Source of the DNA: Paratissierella sp033809995
GTDB taxonomy: Bacteria; Bacillota; Clostridia; Tissierellales; Tissierellaceae
Assembly (NCBI GenBank): GCA_033809995.1
Contig: JAPXKQ010000135.1
Coordinates: 1-6,263 of the forward strand
DNA: 6,263 bases
Reading direction: 5' to 3'
Part shown: one piece after another, positions 1 to 6,128 of the stretch
How positions within the stretch are numbered: the first letter of the stretch is position 1
Layout: every line of letters begins with the position of its first letter
Translations under genes and position numbers: made by a program
The notes under the pieces: generated by a model
What the model was told of the DNA's origin: nothing
Seen by the model: only the letters and a program-made list of their open reading frames with translations
Databases searched by the model: none

Positions 1-670
1 TGATAAAGGCTTTGCTATGACTAGTAGTTTTACCTGCATGACACTCACAGCATTACTTATATTTGATATGGAAAATTTTGAAGATAATAAAAAACAAGTA
101 ATAGAAATGGTCAATATAGGTAAAGACATTTTAAATAATGGTTATCGAGAGCTTGAAAAACTATTAGATTACGATTTTGAAAGGGTTGTGTACTTAGGCT
201 CTGGTAGTTTACATGGACTTTCAAAGGAAAGTGCATTAAAGTTATTAGAATTGACTAGTGGGAAAATTATTTCTCACAGTGAAACTGTATTAGGATTTAG
301 ACATGGCCCAAAATCTATAGTAAATGATGATACTTTAATATTTGTATATATTTCAGCAGATGAATATGTAAGGAAGTATGATTTAGATATTGTAAGAGAA
401 ATTTATGAAGATGCTGGTAATCATAAAGTAATTGCTATTTCACAAATTTATGATGAAGAGTTAAAGAAATATTCAGATAGTAATTGGTTTTTAAGCACTA
501 ATAAGAAAGAAGCATGGTATGATGTCTATTCAGTTATAGTTTATATATTGTACGCTCAAATATTTGCATTGTTAACTTCAATTAAATTAGGCATAGAACC
601 AGATAATCCAAGTCCAAGAGGTATTGTTAATAGGGTAGTAAAGGGTGTAGCTATTTATGATTATAAATAA
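1..670 (+). CDS. agaS: AgaS galactosamine-6-phosphate deaminase/isomerase, 5'-truncated by window edge
   Basis: Cytoplasmic SIS-fold sugar isomerase. AgaS converts galactosamine-6-phosphate to tagatose-6-phosphate with release of ammonia. The reading frame is open from base 2 with no start; the first visible residues (DKGFAMTSS) are internal family sequence, so the ATG at 17 is only an internal Met. About 222 residues remain. Against a usual length near 385, the N-terminal SIS domain (roughly 160 residues) lies outside the window. Numbering from base 2, the second SIS domain shows the sugar-phosphate loop region GSGSLHGLSKESALKLLEL at ~66-84, FRHGPKS at ~99-105, and the family's C-terminal stretch DNPSPRGIVNRVVKGV at ~201-216. 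The next gene, PTS IIB, begins 17 bases downstream, so this is the upper part of the same operon. The resemblance to E. coli AgaS is recalled, not computed. A GlmS-type isomerase is less likely, because no glutaminase domain fits this context and the FRHGPKS region is typical of AgaS. Confidence 0.9.
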   Translation, partial: DKGFAMTSSFTCMTLTALLIFDMENFEDNKKQVIEMVNIGKDILNNGYRELEKLLDYDFERVVYLGSGSLHGLSKESALKLLELTSGKIISHSETVLGFRHGPKSIVNDDTLIFVYISADEYVRKYDLDIVREIYEDAGNHKVIAISQIYDEELKKYSDSNWFLSTNKKEAWYDVYSVIVYILYAQIFALLTSIKLGIEPDNPSPRGIVNRVVKGVAIYDYK

Positions 671-687
671 TTAAGGAGGGTAATCTT

Positions 688-1155
688 ATGCCAAACATAT
701 TATTAACTAGGATTGATAATAGATTGGTTCATGGCCAGGTGGGAGTTTCTTGGACAGCGACATTAGGAGCAAATCTAATATTGGTTGCAGACGATGATGT
801 TGCAAAAGATCCGCTTCAACAGAGATTGATGAAAATGGTTGCAGATGCTCAGGGTGTAGAGATTAGGTTTTTTTCTATAGAGAAGACTATTAATGTTATC
901 GAAAAAGCATCACCACGTCAAAAAATATTTATTATATGCAGAACTCCGAAAGAAGTAAGGAGGTTGGTAGATGGCAATGTTCCAATAAAAAGTGTAAATG
1001 TTGGGAATATGCACTATTCAGAAGGTAAAAGACAAATTAGCAAAAAAGTATATGTTGACGATGAAGATTTAGAGGATTTACGTTATTTAGAATCAAAAGG
1101 AATAGATGTATTTATACAAGATGTTCCTGGAGATATAAAAGAAAAAATAAATTAA
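688..1155 (+). CDS. agaB: PTS system mannose-family IIB component, galactosamine/N-acetylgalactosamine type
   Basis: Cytoplasmic IIB domain protein that passes phosphate from IIA to the sugar carried by IIC/IID. At 155 residues it has the usual length of a stand-alone family IIB. The N-terminal active-site loop RIDNRLVHGQV places the phosphorylated histidine at His15, and VNVGNMHY at 103-110 is another conserved family stretch. A strong site (AAGGAGGG, 673-680) lies 7 bases before the ATG. The protein closely resembles E. coli AgaB as I recall it (RIDNRLVHGQV near the N-terminus, IFLICRTP-like and FIQDVPGD-like segments later), more than the AgaV paralogue; this favours galactosamine but was not tested by alignment. 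The stop codon overlaps the ribosome binding site of the IIC gene, so the two are probably translated together. Mannose, sorbose or fructose specificity is possible from IIB alone, but the agaS neighbour argues against it. Confidence 0.93.
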   Translation: MPNILLTRIDNRLVHGQVGVSWTATLGANLILVADDDVAKDPLQQRLMKMVADAQGVEIRFFSIEKTINVIEKASPRQKIFIICRTPKEVRRLVDGNVPIKSVNVGNMHYSEGKRQISKKVYVDDEDLEDLRYLESKGIDVFIQDVPGDIKEKIN

Positions 1156-1169
1156 GGAGGTAAAGAGTT

Positions 1170-1961
1170 ATGCAGAGCATTACATTAGGTCAGGGACTTT
1201 TATTAACTCTAATGTCTGTCATTGTAGGAATTGACTTTTGGCTGGAAGGATTATTTATTTTTAGGCCTATTATAGTATCTACATTGACTGGCTTAATTTT
1301 AGGGGATTTAAAGTTAGGACTTTTGGCAGGGGGATTAACAGAATTGGCCTTTGCGGGTTTAACTCCAGCGGGTGGAACACAACCACCAAATCCAGTTTTA
1401 GCAGGTGTTATGACAACTGTTATAGCTTATACTACTGGTTCGCATCCTGAAACAGCTATTGGTTTAGCACTACCTTTTAGTTTTTTAATGCAATATATAT
1501 TACTATTCTATTATTCGATATTTTCTTTATTCATGGGAAAAGCAGATAGATATGCAAGGGAAGCTGATACAAAAGCATTTACTAGATTAAATATTATACC
1601 TACGATAATTGTTGCTTTAACTTATGGTGTAATTGTATTTTTAAGTGCATATGTTGCTCAAGATGCAATGAAAACATTAGTATACGCTATGCCAGAATGG
1701 TTAACTCATGGGTTAGAAGTTGCAGGAGGTATTTTACCAGCTGTTGGTTTTGGTATGTTACTAAGAGTAATGTTTAGGAAGGAATACACTCCATATTTAA
1801 TTATAGGATTTTTATTTGCATCTTTTGTAGAGTTTTCTAATCTATTGCCCGTTGCCTTATTGGGGACTGCCTTGGCTCTTTATGAATTTTTCAGTTCAAG
1901 AGGGTCAAAGGTCTCTGTAAATAGTACAGAGGGAGGAGATGATTATAGTGATGGAATCTAA
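1170..1961 (+). CDS. agaC: PTS system mannose-family IIC component, galactosamine/N-acetylgalactosamine type
   Basis: Integral membrane IIC subunit of the EII-Man/Sor superfamily, which forms the sugar-translocating channel with IID. The 263 residues contain several hydrophobic segments, at about 8-24, 33-55, 75-88, 96-123, 142-163, 181-198, 209-221 and 225-241. The conserved loop GGTQPPNPVLAG is at 68-79, preceded by GLTELAFAGLTPA. The ribosome binding site TAAGGAGGT (1153-1161) begins on the TAA of the IIB gene, 8 bases before the ATG. The C-terminal tail is polar and acidic and ends in DYSDGI; the remembered E. coli AgaC ends almost identically (DYSNGI), which supports the subfamily call. 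The last 11 bases overlap the preferred IID start at 1951 (more if an upstream start is used). The exact substrate is inferred from the neighbours. Confidence 0.92.
   Translation: MQSITLGQGLLLTLMSVIVGIDFWLEGLFIFRPIIVSTLTGLILGDLKLGLLAGGLTELAFAGLTPAGGTQPPNPVLAGVMTTVIAYTTGSHPETAIGLALPFSFLMQYILLFYYSIFSLFMGKADRYAREADTKAFTRLNIIPTIIVALTYGVIVFLSAYVAQDAMKTLVYAMPEWLTHGLEVAGGILPAVGFGMLLRVMFRKEYTPYLIIGFLFASFVEFSNLLPVALLGTALALYEFFSSRGSKVSVNSTEGGDDYSDGI
1931..1938 (+). promoter_or_regulatory. ribosome binding site of agaD inside the agaC coding end
   Basis: GGGAGGAG lies within the last codons of agaC, upstream of three in-frame candidate starts (1939 ATG, 1948 GTG, 1951 ATG). The spacing argues against the 1939 start and leaves 1948 or 1951. 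Its position inside agaC implies that ribosomes finishing IIC reinitiate on IID, which would keep the two membrane partners in balance. Confidence 0.7.
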
Positions 1962-2763
1962 AAAATCAGAAACTAAAAAAGCGTTGTCAAAAAAAGATAT
2001 CTCAAGATTAGGAATCAGGTCCACATTACTTCAGTCTAGTTTTAACTATGAAAGAATGCAAGCTGGAGGATGGACATTATCTATGCTTCCATGCTTAGAA
2101 AAAATATATGAAGATGACAAAGAAGGTTTGTCTAATGCAATGACAGATAATATGGAATTTATTAATACACATCCTGTTTTTGTAAGCTTTTTAATGGGAT
2201 TGTTGTTATCATTAGAAGAGAATCGGGAAGATAGAGAATTAATAAAGGGCTTAAAGGTTGGACTTTTTGGACCACTAGCTGGAATTGGTGACGCTATATT
2301 TTGGTTTACATTATTACCAATAGTAGCTGGTATTACTGCATCTTTTGCAAAACAAGGTAATGTTTTAGGGCCTATACTATTTTTTATTATATATTTGGGT
2401 GTATTCTTGCTAAAAATACCTTTGGCTCATGCAGGGTACAACTTAGGTGTTAAGGCAATAGATTTTGTAGAGGAAAAATCTCAACAAATTTCAAGGGCAG
2501 CATCTATCATGGGAATTACAGTAATAGGTGCTTTAATAGCAACTTATGTTAATATCGAAGTAATAGCTGAAATTACGACTAAAGCAGGAAATGTAGTTTC
2601 AATACAGGAAGATTTCTTTGATATGATATTTCCTAATTTATTACCTATGGCATATACTTTAGTCATGTATAATTTATTAAGAAAAAAAGATGCGAGCCCA
2701 ACATTATTAATCGTTATTACTTTCTCTTTATCTATTATATTGTCTTTGCTAGGAGTATTATAG
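1951..2763 (+). CDS. agaD: PTS system mannose-family IID component, galactosamine/N-acetylgalactosamine type
   Basis: Membrane IID subunit, found only in the mannose/sorbose PTS superfamily, that completes the transporter with IIC. From the ATG at 1951 it has 270 residues, with a hydrophilic N-terminal half and hydrophobic segments in the C-terminal half (about 118-131, 140-155, 186-202, 252-270). Family signatures are FNYERMQAGG at 31-40, FINTHP at 70-75 and GPLAGIGDAIFW at 107-118. The start is uncertain. The frame also offers ATG at 1939 and GTG at 1948. The only good ribosome binding site (GGAGG, 1932-1936) is 2 bases from 1939, 11 from 1948 and 14 from 1951. The 1939 start is too close to be likely. 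I prefer 1951 because it is an ATG and trims nothing conserved, but GTG 1948 has the better spacing. The start lies inside the end of agaC, so translation is probably coupled. The stop codon directly abuts the IIA start. Confidence 0.9.
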   Translation: MESKKSETKKALSKKDISRLGIRSTLLQSSFNYERMQAGGWTLSMLPCLEKIYEDDKEGLSNAMTDNMEFINTHPVFVSFLMGLLLSLEENREDRELIKGLKVGLFGPLAGIGDAIFWFTLLPIVAGITASFAKQGNVLGPILFFIIYLGVFLLKIPLAHAGYNLGVKAIDFVEEKSQQISRAASIMGITVIGALIATYVNIEVIAEITTKAGNVVSIQEDFFDMIFPNLLPMAYTLVMYNLLRKKDASPTLLIVITFSLSIILSLLGVL

Positions 2764-3201
2764 ATGAATAAGTTGTTTATTATATCAGGACATGGCTTTT
2801 TTGCTACAGGTATTCAAAGTGCTATTGAACTAATTGTAGGTAAGCATGACAATGTATATTATGTAGACTTTACGGTAAATGATACTGATAAAACATTAAA
2901 GGAGAAAATAATTAAAATAATTGAAGCAAGTGATTACAAACAAATTTTATTGATATGTGACTTATTAGGTGGAACACCATTTAAAGTTATGGCAGAAATA
3001 GCTAATGATAGAGATCACATAGAAGTAGTAGTTGGATGTAACCTAGGGTCCATTATAGAAGGGATATTAAATGTGGAAGTTTTACCAGCTATAGAAATAG
3101 CAAATCAGTTGGTAGATAATAGCAAAAAATCAACATTTAGATTTGAAAAGGTTAATGCTTACCAAATTATTGAACCCACTTTAAATGAGGATGGAATATA
3201 A
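2764..3201 (+). CDS. agaF: PTS system mannose-family IIA component
   Basis: Cytoplasmic EIIA of the mannose family. It accepts phosphate from HPr on a histidine and passes it to IIB. The 145 residues match a single IIA domain without a fused IIB. The phosphorylated residue is His10 in the SGHGFFATGI loop. DLLGGTPF at 66-73 carries the conserved aspartate (Asp66) and glycines that pack against the active histidine in this fold, and a GCNL segment follows at 91-94. The start codon directly follows the IID stop (TAGATG), with AGGAG at 2751-2755, inside agaD, 8 bases upstream; translational coupling is likely. It is the last PTS gene, and an intrinsic terminator starts 10 bases after its stop. 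IIA proteins of this family diverge widely, so the substrate follows from the operon and not from this protein. Confidence 0.9.
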   Translation: MNKLFIISGHGFFATGIQSAIELIVGKHDNVYYVDFTVNDTDKTLKEKIIKIIEASDYKQILLICDLLGGTPFKVMAEIANDRDHIEVVVGCNLGSIIEGILNVEVLPAIEIANQLVDNSKKSTFRFEKVNAYQIIEPTLNEDGI

Positions 3202-3210
3202 CGATTAAGT

Positions 3211-3242
3211 AAGGGAATCTATTAATATAAGATTCCCTTTTT
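3211..3242 (+). terminator. intrinsic terminator after agaF
   Basis: A perfect 10-bp stem (AAGGGAATCT at 3211-3220 paired with AGATTCCCTT at 3230-3239) with a 9-base loop runs into a five-T stretch (3238-3242). It starts 10 bases after the agaF stop. The stem is only moderately GC-rich and the U-run is short, so some read-through into the phosphatase gene is plausible. It separates the PTS block from the lower-pathway block. Confidence 0.8.
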
Positions 3243-3281
3243 ATCTCAATATGAAAAAATTTAAATTTAAGGAGTTGAAAG

Positions 3282-4064
3282 ATGATAAAACTTATTGTAT
3301 GTGATATGGATGGAACTTTATTGGACGATTCAGGAAAGCTAGATGAGAGTTTTTTCGATGTTTTGAATAAATTGCTAGAATTAGGTATAATCTTTGCTGT
3401 TGCAAGTGGGAGACAATATCAGCAGTTATATAGCAATTTTGAAAACTATGCTAATCATGTAGCATATATTGCAGAAAATGGTTCATTTGTAATTATGGAT
3501 GGAAATGAACTTTATACTTCAATAATAGATAAAGAAGACGTTCGTGATATTATTGAAGATATAAACAAATTAAGTCATATTAATGCAGTATTATGCGGGA
3601 AAAATGCAGCATATTTCAATACAAGAGATAAATCTTTTTTAGAAGAGACAAAAAAATATTATTATAATTACAAAATTGTAGAGGATTTAAACAAGGCTAA
3701 TGATGATATATTTAAAATTTCTATTTATGATTTAGAAGGCCCAGAAAATAACTCATATAAGTTTCTGTATCCAAAGTGGAAAGATAGGCTTAGATTAACC
3801 ATATCTACACCAGAATGGCTAGATATATATAACTATAGTGCTAGTAAAGGGAAGGCCGTTAAATTATTACAACAAAAATTTAAGATTGATGAAAAGGAAA
3901 CTATGGTTTTTGGAGACTATTATAATGATGTTGATATGTTTGATTATGCATATTATAGTTATGCTATGGAAAATTCTCCTGATGACGTTAAAGAGAAGGC
4001 TAGATTTATTGCAAAGAGCAACTTAGATAATGGGGTTATTGAAATATTAAAAAACTTAATTTGA
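3282..4064 (+). CDS. Cof-type HAD-superfamily sugar-phosphate phosphatase
   Basis: Predicted cytoplasmic Mg2+-dependent phosphatase of the Cof/YidA branch of the HAD superfamily, 260 residues, the usual size for the group. HAD motif I is DMDGTLLD with nucleophile Asp8 and acid/base Asp10. Motif II is ASGR with Ser42. Motif III is the KGKA lysine at 189. Motif IV is GDYYNDVDMF with Asp212 and Asp216. The region between motifs II and III (about 80-185) is the C2-type cap that sets substrate choice, and it is rich in Tyr, Asn and Lys. AAGGAG (3269-3274) lies 7 bases before the ATG. The gene lies after the agaF terminator and 30 bases ahead of the aldolase gene. I infer a role on a pathway intermediate, for example relief of excess tagatose- or galactosamine-6-phosphate, but Cof enzymes are promiscuous and some act on flavin or pyridoxal phosphates. 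The substrate is not readable from the sequence. Confidence 0.9.
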   Translation: MIKLIVCDMDGTLLDDSGKLDESFFDVLNKLLELGIIFAVASGRQYQQLYSNFENYANHVAYIAENGSFVIMDGNELYTSIIDKEDVRDIIEDINKLSHINAVLCGKNAAYFNTRDKSFLEETKKYYYNYKIVEDLNKANDDIFKISIYDLEGPENNSYKFLYPKWKDRLRLTISTPEWLDIYNYSASKGKAVKLLQQKFKIDEKETMVFGDYYNDVDMFDYAYYSYAMENSPDDVKEKARFIAKSNLDNGVIEILKNLI

Positions 4065-4094
4065 GATAACCCTTAAAAGAAAGGACAGAATACT

Positions 4095-4949
4095 ATGGAT
4101 ATTATTTCAACAAAAGAAATACTATTAGATGCAAAGAAAAACAAATATGCAGTTCCAGCATTTAATATACACAATTTAGAGACTATGCAAGCTGTATTAG
4201 AGGGAGCATGGGAGATGAAATCTCCTGTGATAATCGCTGCTACTCCAGGTACTATTGAATATGCTGGTATGGATTATTTAGTGGCAATGGCAAAGGTGGG
4301 TGCTAATAGGTATGACATTCCTATTGCCTTACATTTAGATCATTGTTCAGACGTGGAATTCTTAAAGAAATGTATAGATGCTGGTTTTAAATCGGTTATG
4401 ATAGATGCTTCATTAAAAGAATATGAGGATAATGTAAGTATAACAAAAGAGGTAGTAGATTATGCCCAGAATTATGGTGTAGCGGTGGAGGCTGAATTAG
4501 GTACTGTTGGTGGACAGGAAGATGACAGGATGGTGGATGATAAAGATGCTTTGTTAACCGATCCAGCTATGGCATTGGATTTTGTAAAAAGGACCAATGT
4601 GGATTCCCTTGCAGTGGCTATTGGTACAGCTCATGGGGTATACAAGCTAAAGCCTAAATTAGATTTTAAACGACTTAAAAAGATTCAAGAAATAATTGAT
4701 GTACCTTTGGTACTTCATGGGGCTTCAGGAGTACCTTCAGAAGCTATAAGGAAAGCAATAGAATTGGGGATTTGCAAGGTCAATATATCCACCGAATTAA
4801 AAATACCTTTTGCCAGTTGTGTAAAGGAGTATTTTGAAGAAAATCCAACAGTCAATGACCCACGAAAATATCTAACTCCTGGTAAAGAAGCGGTAAAAAA
4901 AGTAGTTATGAATAAAATAAAAATCTGTGGAAGTAATAATAGAATATAG
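4095..4949 (+). CDS. kbaY: class II D-tagatose-1,6-bisphosphate aldolase (KbaY/GatY type)
   Basis: Zinc-dependent class II aldolase that cleaves tagatose-1,6-bisphosphate to dihydroxyacetone phosphate and glyceraldehyde-3-phosphate. The 284 residues match the family length (about 284-286). The catalytic aspartate is Asp82 in LHLDH, and the zinc ligands are His83, His180 (GTAHG) and His208 (LHGASG). VEAELGTVGG at 131-140 and KVNISTELK at 228-236 are further signatures, the latter in the phosphate-binding region. Residue numbers coincide with those of E. coli KbaY as remembered, and the end KICGSNNRI is also shared. A modest site AAGGA (4081-4085) lies 9 bases before the ATG. The gene is 30 bases after the phosphatase and 30 before the sugar kinase, so one transcript is likely. 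The E. coli enzyme is helped by a separate KbaZ/GatZ subunit, and none is seen here. Fructose-bisphosphate aldolase is the main alternative; the agaS and LacC-type neighbours favour tagatose. Confidence 0.9.
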   Translation: MDIISTKEILLDAKKNKYAVPAFNIHNLETMQAVLEGAWEMKSPVIIAATPGTIEYAGMDYLVAMAKVGANRYDIPIALHLDHCSDVEFLKKCIDAGFKSVMIDASLKEYEDNVSITKEVVDYAQNYGVAVEAELGTVGGQEDDRMVDDKDALLTDPAMALDFVKRTNVDSLAVAIGTAHGVYKLKPKLDFKRLKKIQEIIDVPLVLHGASGVPSEAIRKAIELGICKVNISTELKIPFASCVKEYFEENPTVNDPRKYLTPGKEAVKKVVMNKIKICGSNNRI

Positions 4950-4979
4950 AAATGATCCATTATAAGGAGGTAACATAAA

Positions 4980-5915
4980 TTGATTTTGACCATAACTTTA
5001 AACCCTTCTATTGATAGGAGATATATTGTTGATGGTTTTGAAAAAGGAGAAATATTTAGAACTAAGGAAGTACAGTATACTCCCGGAGGTAAGGGAATAA
5101 ATGTTACTAAAGTTATTAAATCCTTTGGTGAACCGGTAATTGCTACAGGATTTTTAGGAGGTAGAAGTGGCGAATATATTAAAGATGAACTAGATAGTAT
5201 GGATATACAGCATAATTTTGTTGACATTAATGGCGAAACTAGAAGTTGTATTGCTATATTATCTGATGATAAAAGTCAAACGGAAGTGCTAGAAGGTGGA
5301 CCTAATATTTCAGAAAAGGAAATGGGAAATTTTTATGGAATGTATAGTGAAGCTATAAGGGACTGTGAAATAGTATGTGCTTCTGGTAGCTTGCCTAAAG
5401 GGCTGGGAACAGATACTTATAGGAAATTGATAGATATTGCCAGGGAGCATGATAAAAAGTTTATTCTGGATACAAGCGGAGAAGCTTTAAAATTAGGTAT
5501 TGAAGGAGCACCCTTCTTAGTAAAGCCAAACAAAGAAGAGCTTGAAAAACTTGTGGGATATACTATTTCTAATGAAGATGAAATAGCTGAAGGCGCTAAA
5601 CATTTGCTAGATAAGGGTATAAATATAGTTGTAGTTTCCCTAGGTTCTCAAGGGGCAATGGCCTTTTCTGGGGACTATGCTTATAAGGTTAAGGTTCCTA
5701 AAGTAAATGCTGTAAACCCAGTAGGTTCGGGAGATTCAATGGTAGCAGGATTTGCTGTATCCATACTTAGAAAATACGATTTCGAGACCATGTTAAGATT
5801 AGCAGCTGCATGTGGTACAGCTAATGCAATGGAAAAAGAGACGGGAAAGGTAAATATAGGTAATGTAAAAAAGATTATGAGGGATATAAAAATAGAAAAG
5901 ATGAGAATAAAATAA
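4980..5915 (+). CDS. lacC: tagatose-6-phosphate kinase, LacC-type PfkB-family sugar kinase
   Basis: Cytoplasmic ribokinase/PfkB-family kinase that should phosphorylate tagatose-6-phosphate to tagatose-1,6-bisphosphate with ATP, feeding the aldolase encoded just upstream. At 311 residues it matches LacC (about 310) and 1-phosphofructokinase. Key features are the N-terminal LTLNPSID-like strand (residues 3-12), the PfkB signature PGGKGINV at 35-42, GETRSCIAIL at 85-94, SGSLPKGL at 135-142, KPNKEEL at 182-188, and the anion-hole/catalytic segment NPVGSGDS at 246-253 with catalytic-base Asp252. The NPVGSGDS form is the one I recall for LacC, while FruK usually has Thr and Ala in those places, hence the name. 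The start is TTG, with TAAGGAGGT (4963-4971) 8 bases upstream; no ATG fits. FruK (1-phosphofructokinase) remains possible, but no fructose PTS is present. A strong terminator follows. Confidence 0.87.
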   Translation: MILTITLNPSIDRRYIVDGFEKGEIFRTKEVQYTPGGKGINVTKVIKSFGEPVIATGFLGGRSGEYIKDELDSMDIQHNFVDINGETRSCIAILSDDKSQTEVLEGGPNISEKEMGNFYGMYSEAIRDCEIVCASGSLPKGLGTDTYRKLIDIAREHDKKFILDTSGEALKLGIEGAPFLVKPNKEELEKLVGYTISNEDEIAEGAKHLLDKGINIVVVSLGSQGAMAFSGDYAYKVKVPKVNAVNPVGSGDSMVAGFAVSILRKYDFETMLRLAAACGTANAMEKETGKVNIGNVKKIMRDIKIEKMRIK

Positions 5916-5923
5916 CAATAAAT

Positions 5924-5968
5924 AAACCTTAGTTTAGTGGAAGGGATTTTTACTAAACTAAGGTTTTT
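5924..5968 (+). terminator. strong intrinsic terminator after lacC
   Basis: A perfect 15-bp stem (5924-5938 with 5952-5966), a 13-base purine-then-T loop and a terminal five-T run (5964-5968). It starts 9 bases after the lacC stop and closes the catabolic block. The stem is long but AT-rich. The reverse-strand flank is also T-rich (5917-5926 read in reverse), so weak bidirectional action is possible. Confidence 0.85.
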
Positions 5969-6075
5969 ATAATTATGTCAATTGTTATTATATTTATTTA
6001 CATTCCATATATTAATCCTATCAATAGCTAAATCTCTTCATATAGACAAATTCAATCATAGAACTATTTTATTGA

Positions 6076-6084
6076 TGATATAAT
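6076..6084 (+). promoter_or_regulatory. extended -10 promoter upstream of the lipoprotein gene
   Basis: TGATATAAT combines a perfect TATAAT (6079-6084) with the TGn extension at 6076-6078. No good -35 hexamer is seen at 16-18 bases; the best is ATCATA at 6055-6060, three matches of six. Extended -10 promoters can work without a -35. Transcription would start near 6091, giving a leader of about 38 bases before the TTG start. It lies after the lacC terminator, so it starts a new transcription unit. Confidence 0.6.
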
Positions 6085-6100
6085 TGAACAGGCAGTATTG

Positions 6101-6113
6101 GTTAATTATTAAC
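6101..6113. promoter_or_regulatory. perfect 13-base palindrome, candidate operator
   Basis: GTTAAT-T-ATTAAC is an exact inverted repeat of 6 bases on each side of a single T. It lies about 10-22 bases after the predicted transcription start and one base before the ribosome binding site AGGAGG (6115-6120). This is where a repressor would block transcription. It is too tight (one-base loop) and too AT-rich to be an RNA hairpin or terminator. No matching regulator is visible in the window, so the role is inferred from position and symmetry only. Confidence 0.4.
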
Positions 6114-6128
6114 GAGGAGGGATAAACA

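Larger units (their letters stand above)
5916..6128. other. 213-base intergenic region between lacC and the lipoprotein gene
   Basis: It contains, in order, the lacC terminator (5924-5968), about 105 bases of very AT-rich sequence (roughly 5970-6075) in which I see no ORF, RNA gene or repeat, then the extended -10 promoter, the 13-base palindrome and the ribosome binding site of the lipoprotein gene. Confidence 0.8.

Noticed and set aside
17..670. ATG at 17 as the true start of the first gene
   Set aside because: The frame is open to the window edge. DKGFAMTSS is internal AgaS sequence and there is no ribosome binding site before 17; the gene is 5'-truncated by the window.
3226..3231. TATAAG as a -10 box for the phosphatase gene
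   Set aside because: It lies within the loop and stem of the agaF terminator, with no TGn extension and no -35-like hexamer at 16-18 bases upstream.
3257..3268. 12-base palindrome AAATTTAAATTT before the phosphatase ribosome binding site
   Set aside because: It is made only of A and T in a very AT-rich gap, so the symmetry carries little information.
3838..4026. 62-codon + strand open frame inside the phosphatase gene
   Set aside because: It overlaps HAD motifs III and IV in another frame and has no family signature or good ribosome binding site.
4715..5227. 170-codon open frame on the minus strand
   Set aside because: It lies across the end of kbaY and the start of lacC, both with intact catalytic motifs. 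The translation is low-complexity and resembles no family; it is a shadow of the real genes.
6051..6088. TTCAAT / ATTGAA inverted pair flanking the -10 region
   Set aside because: Six-base arms 26 bases apart in AT-rich sequence are expected by chance.
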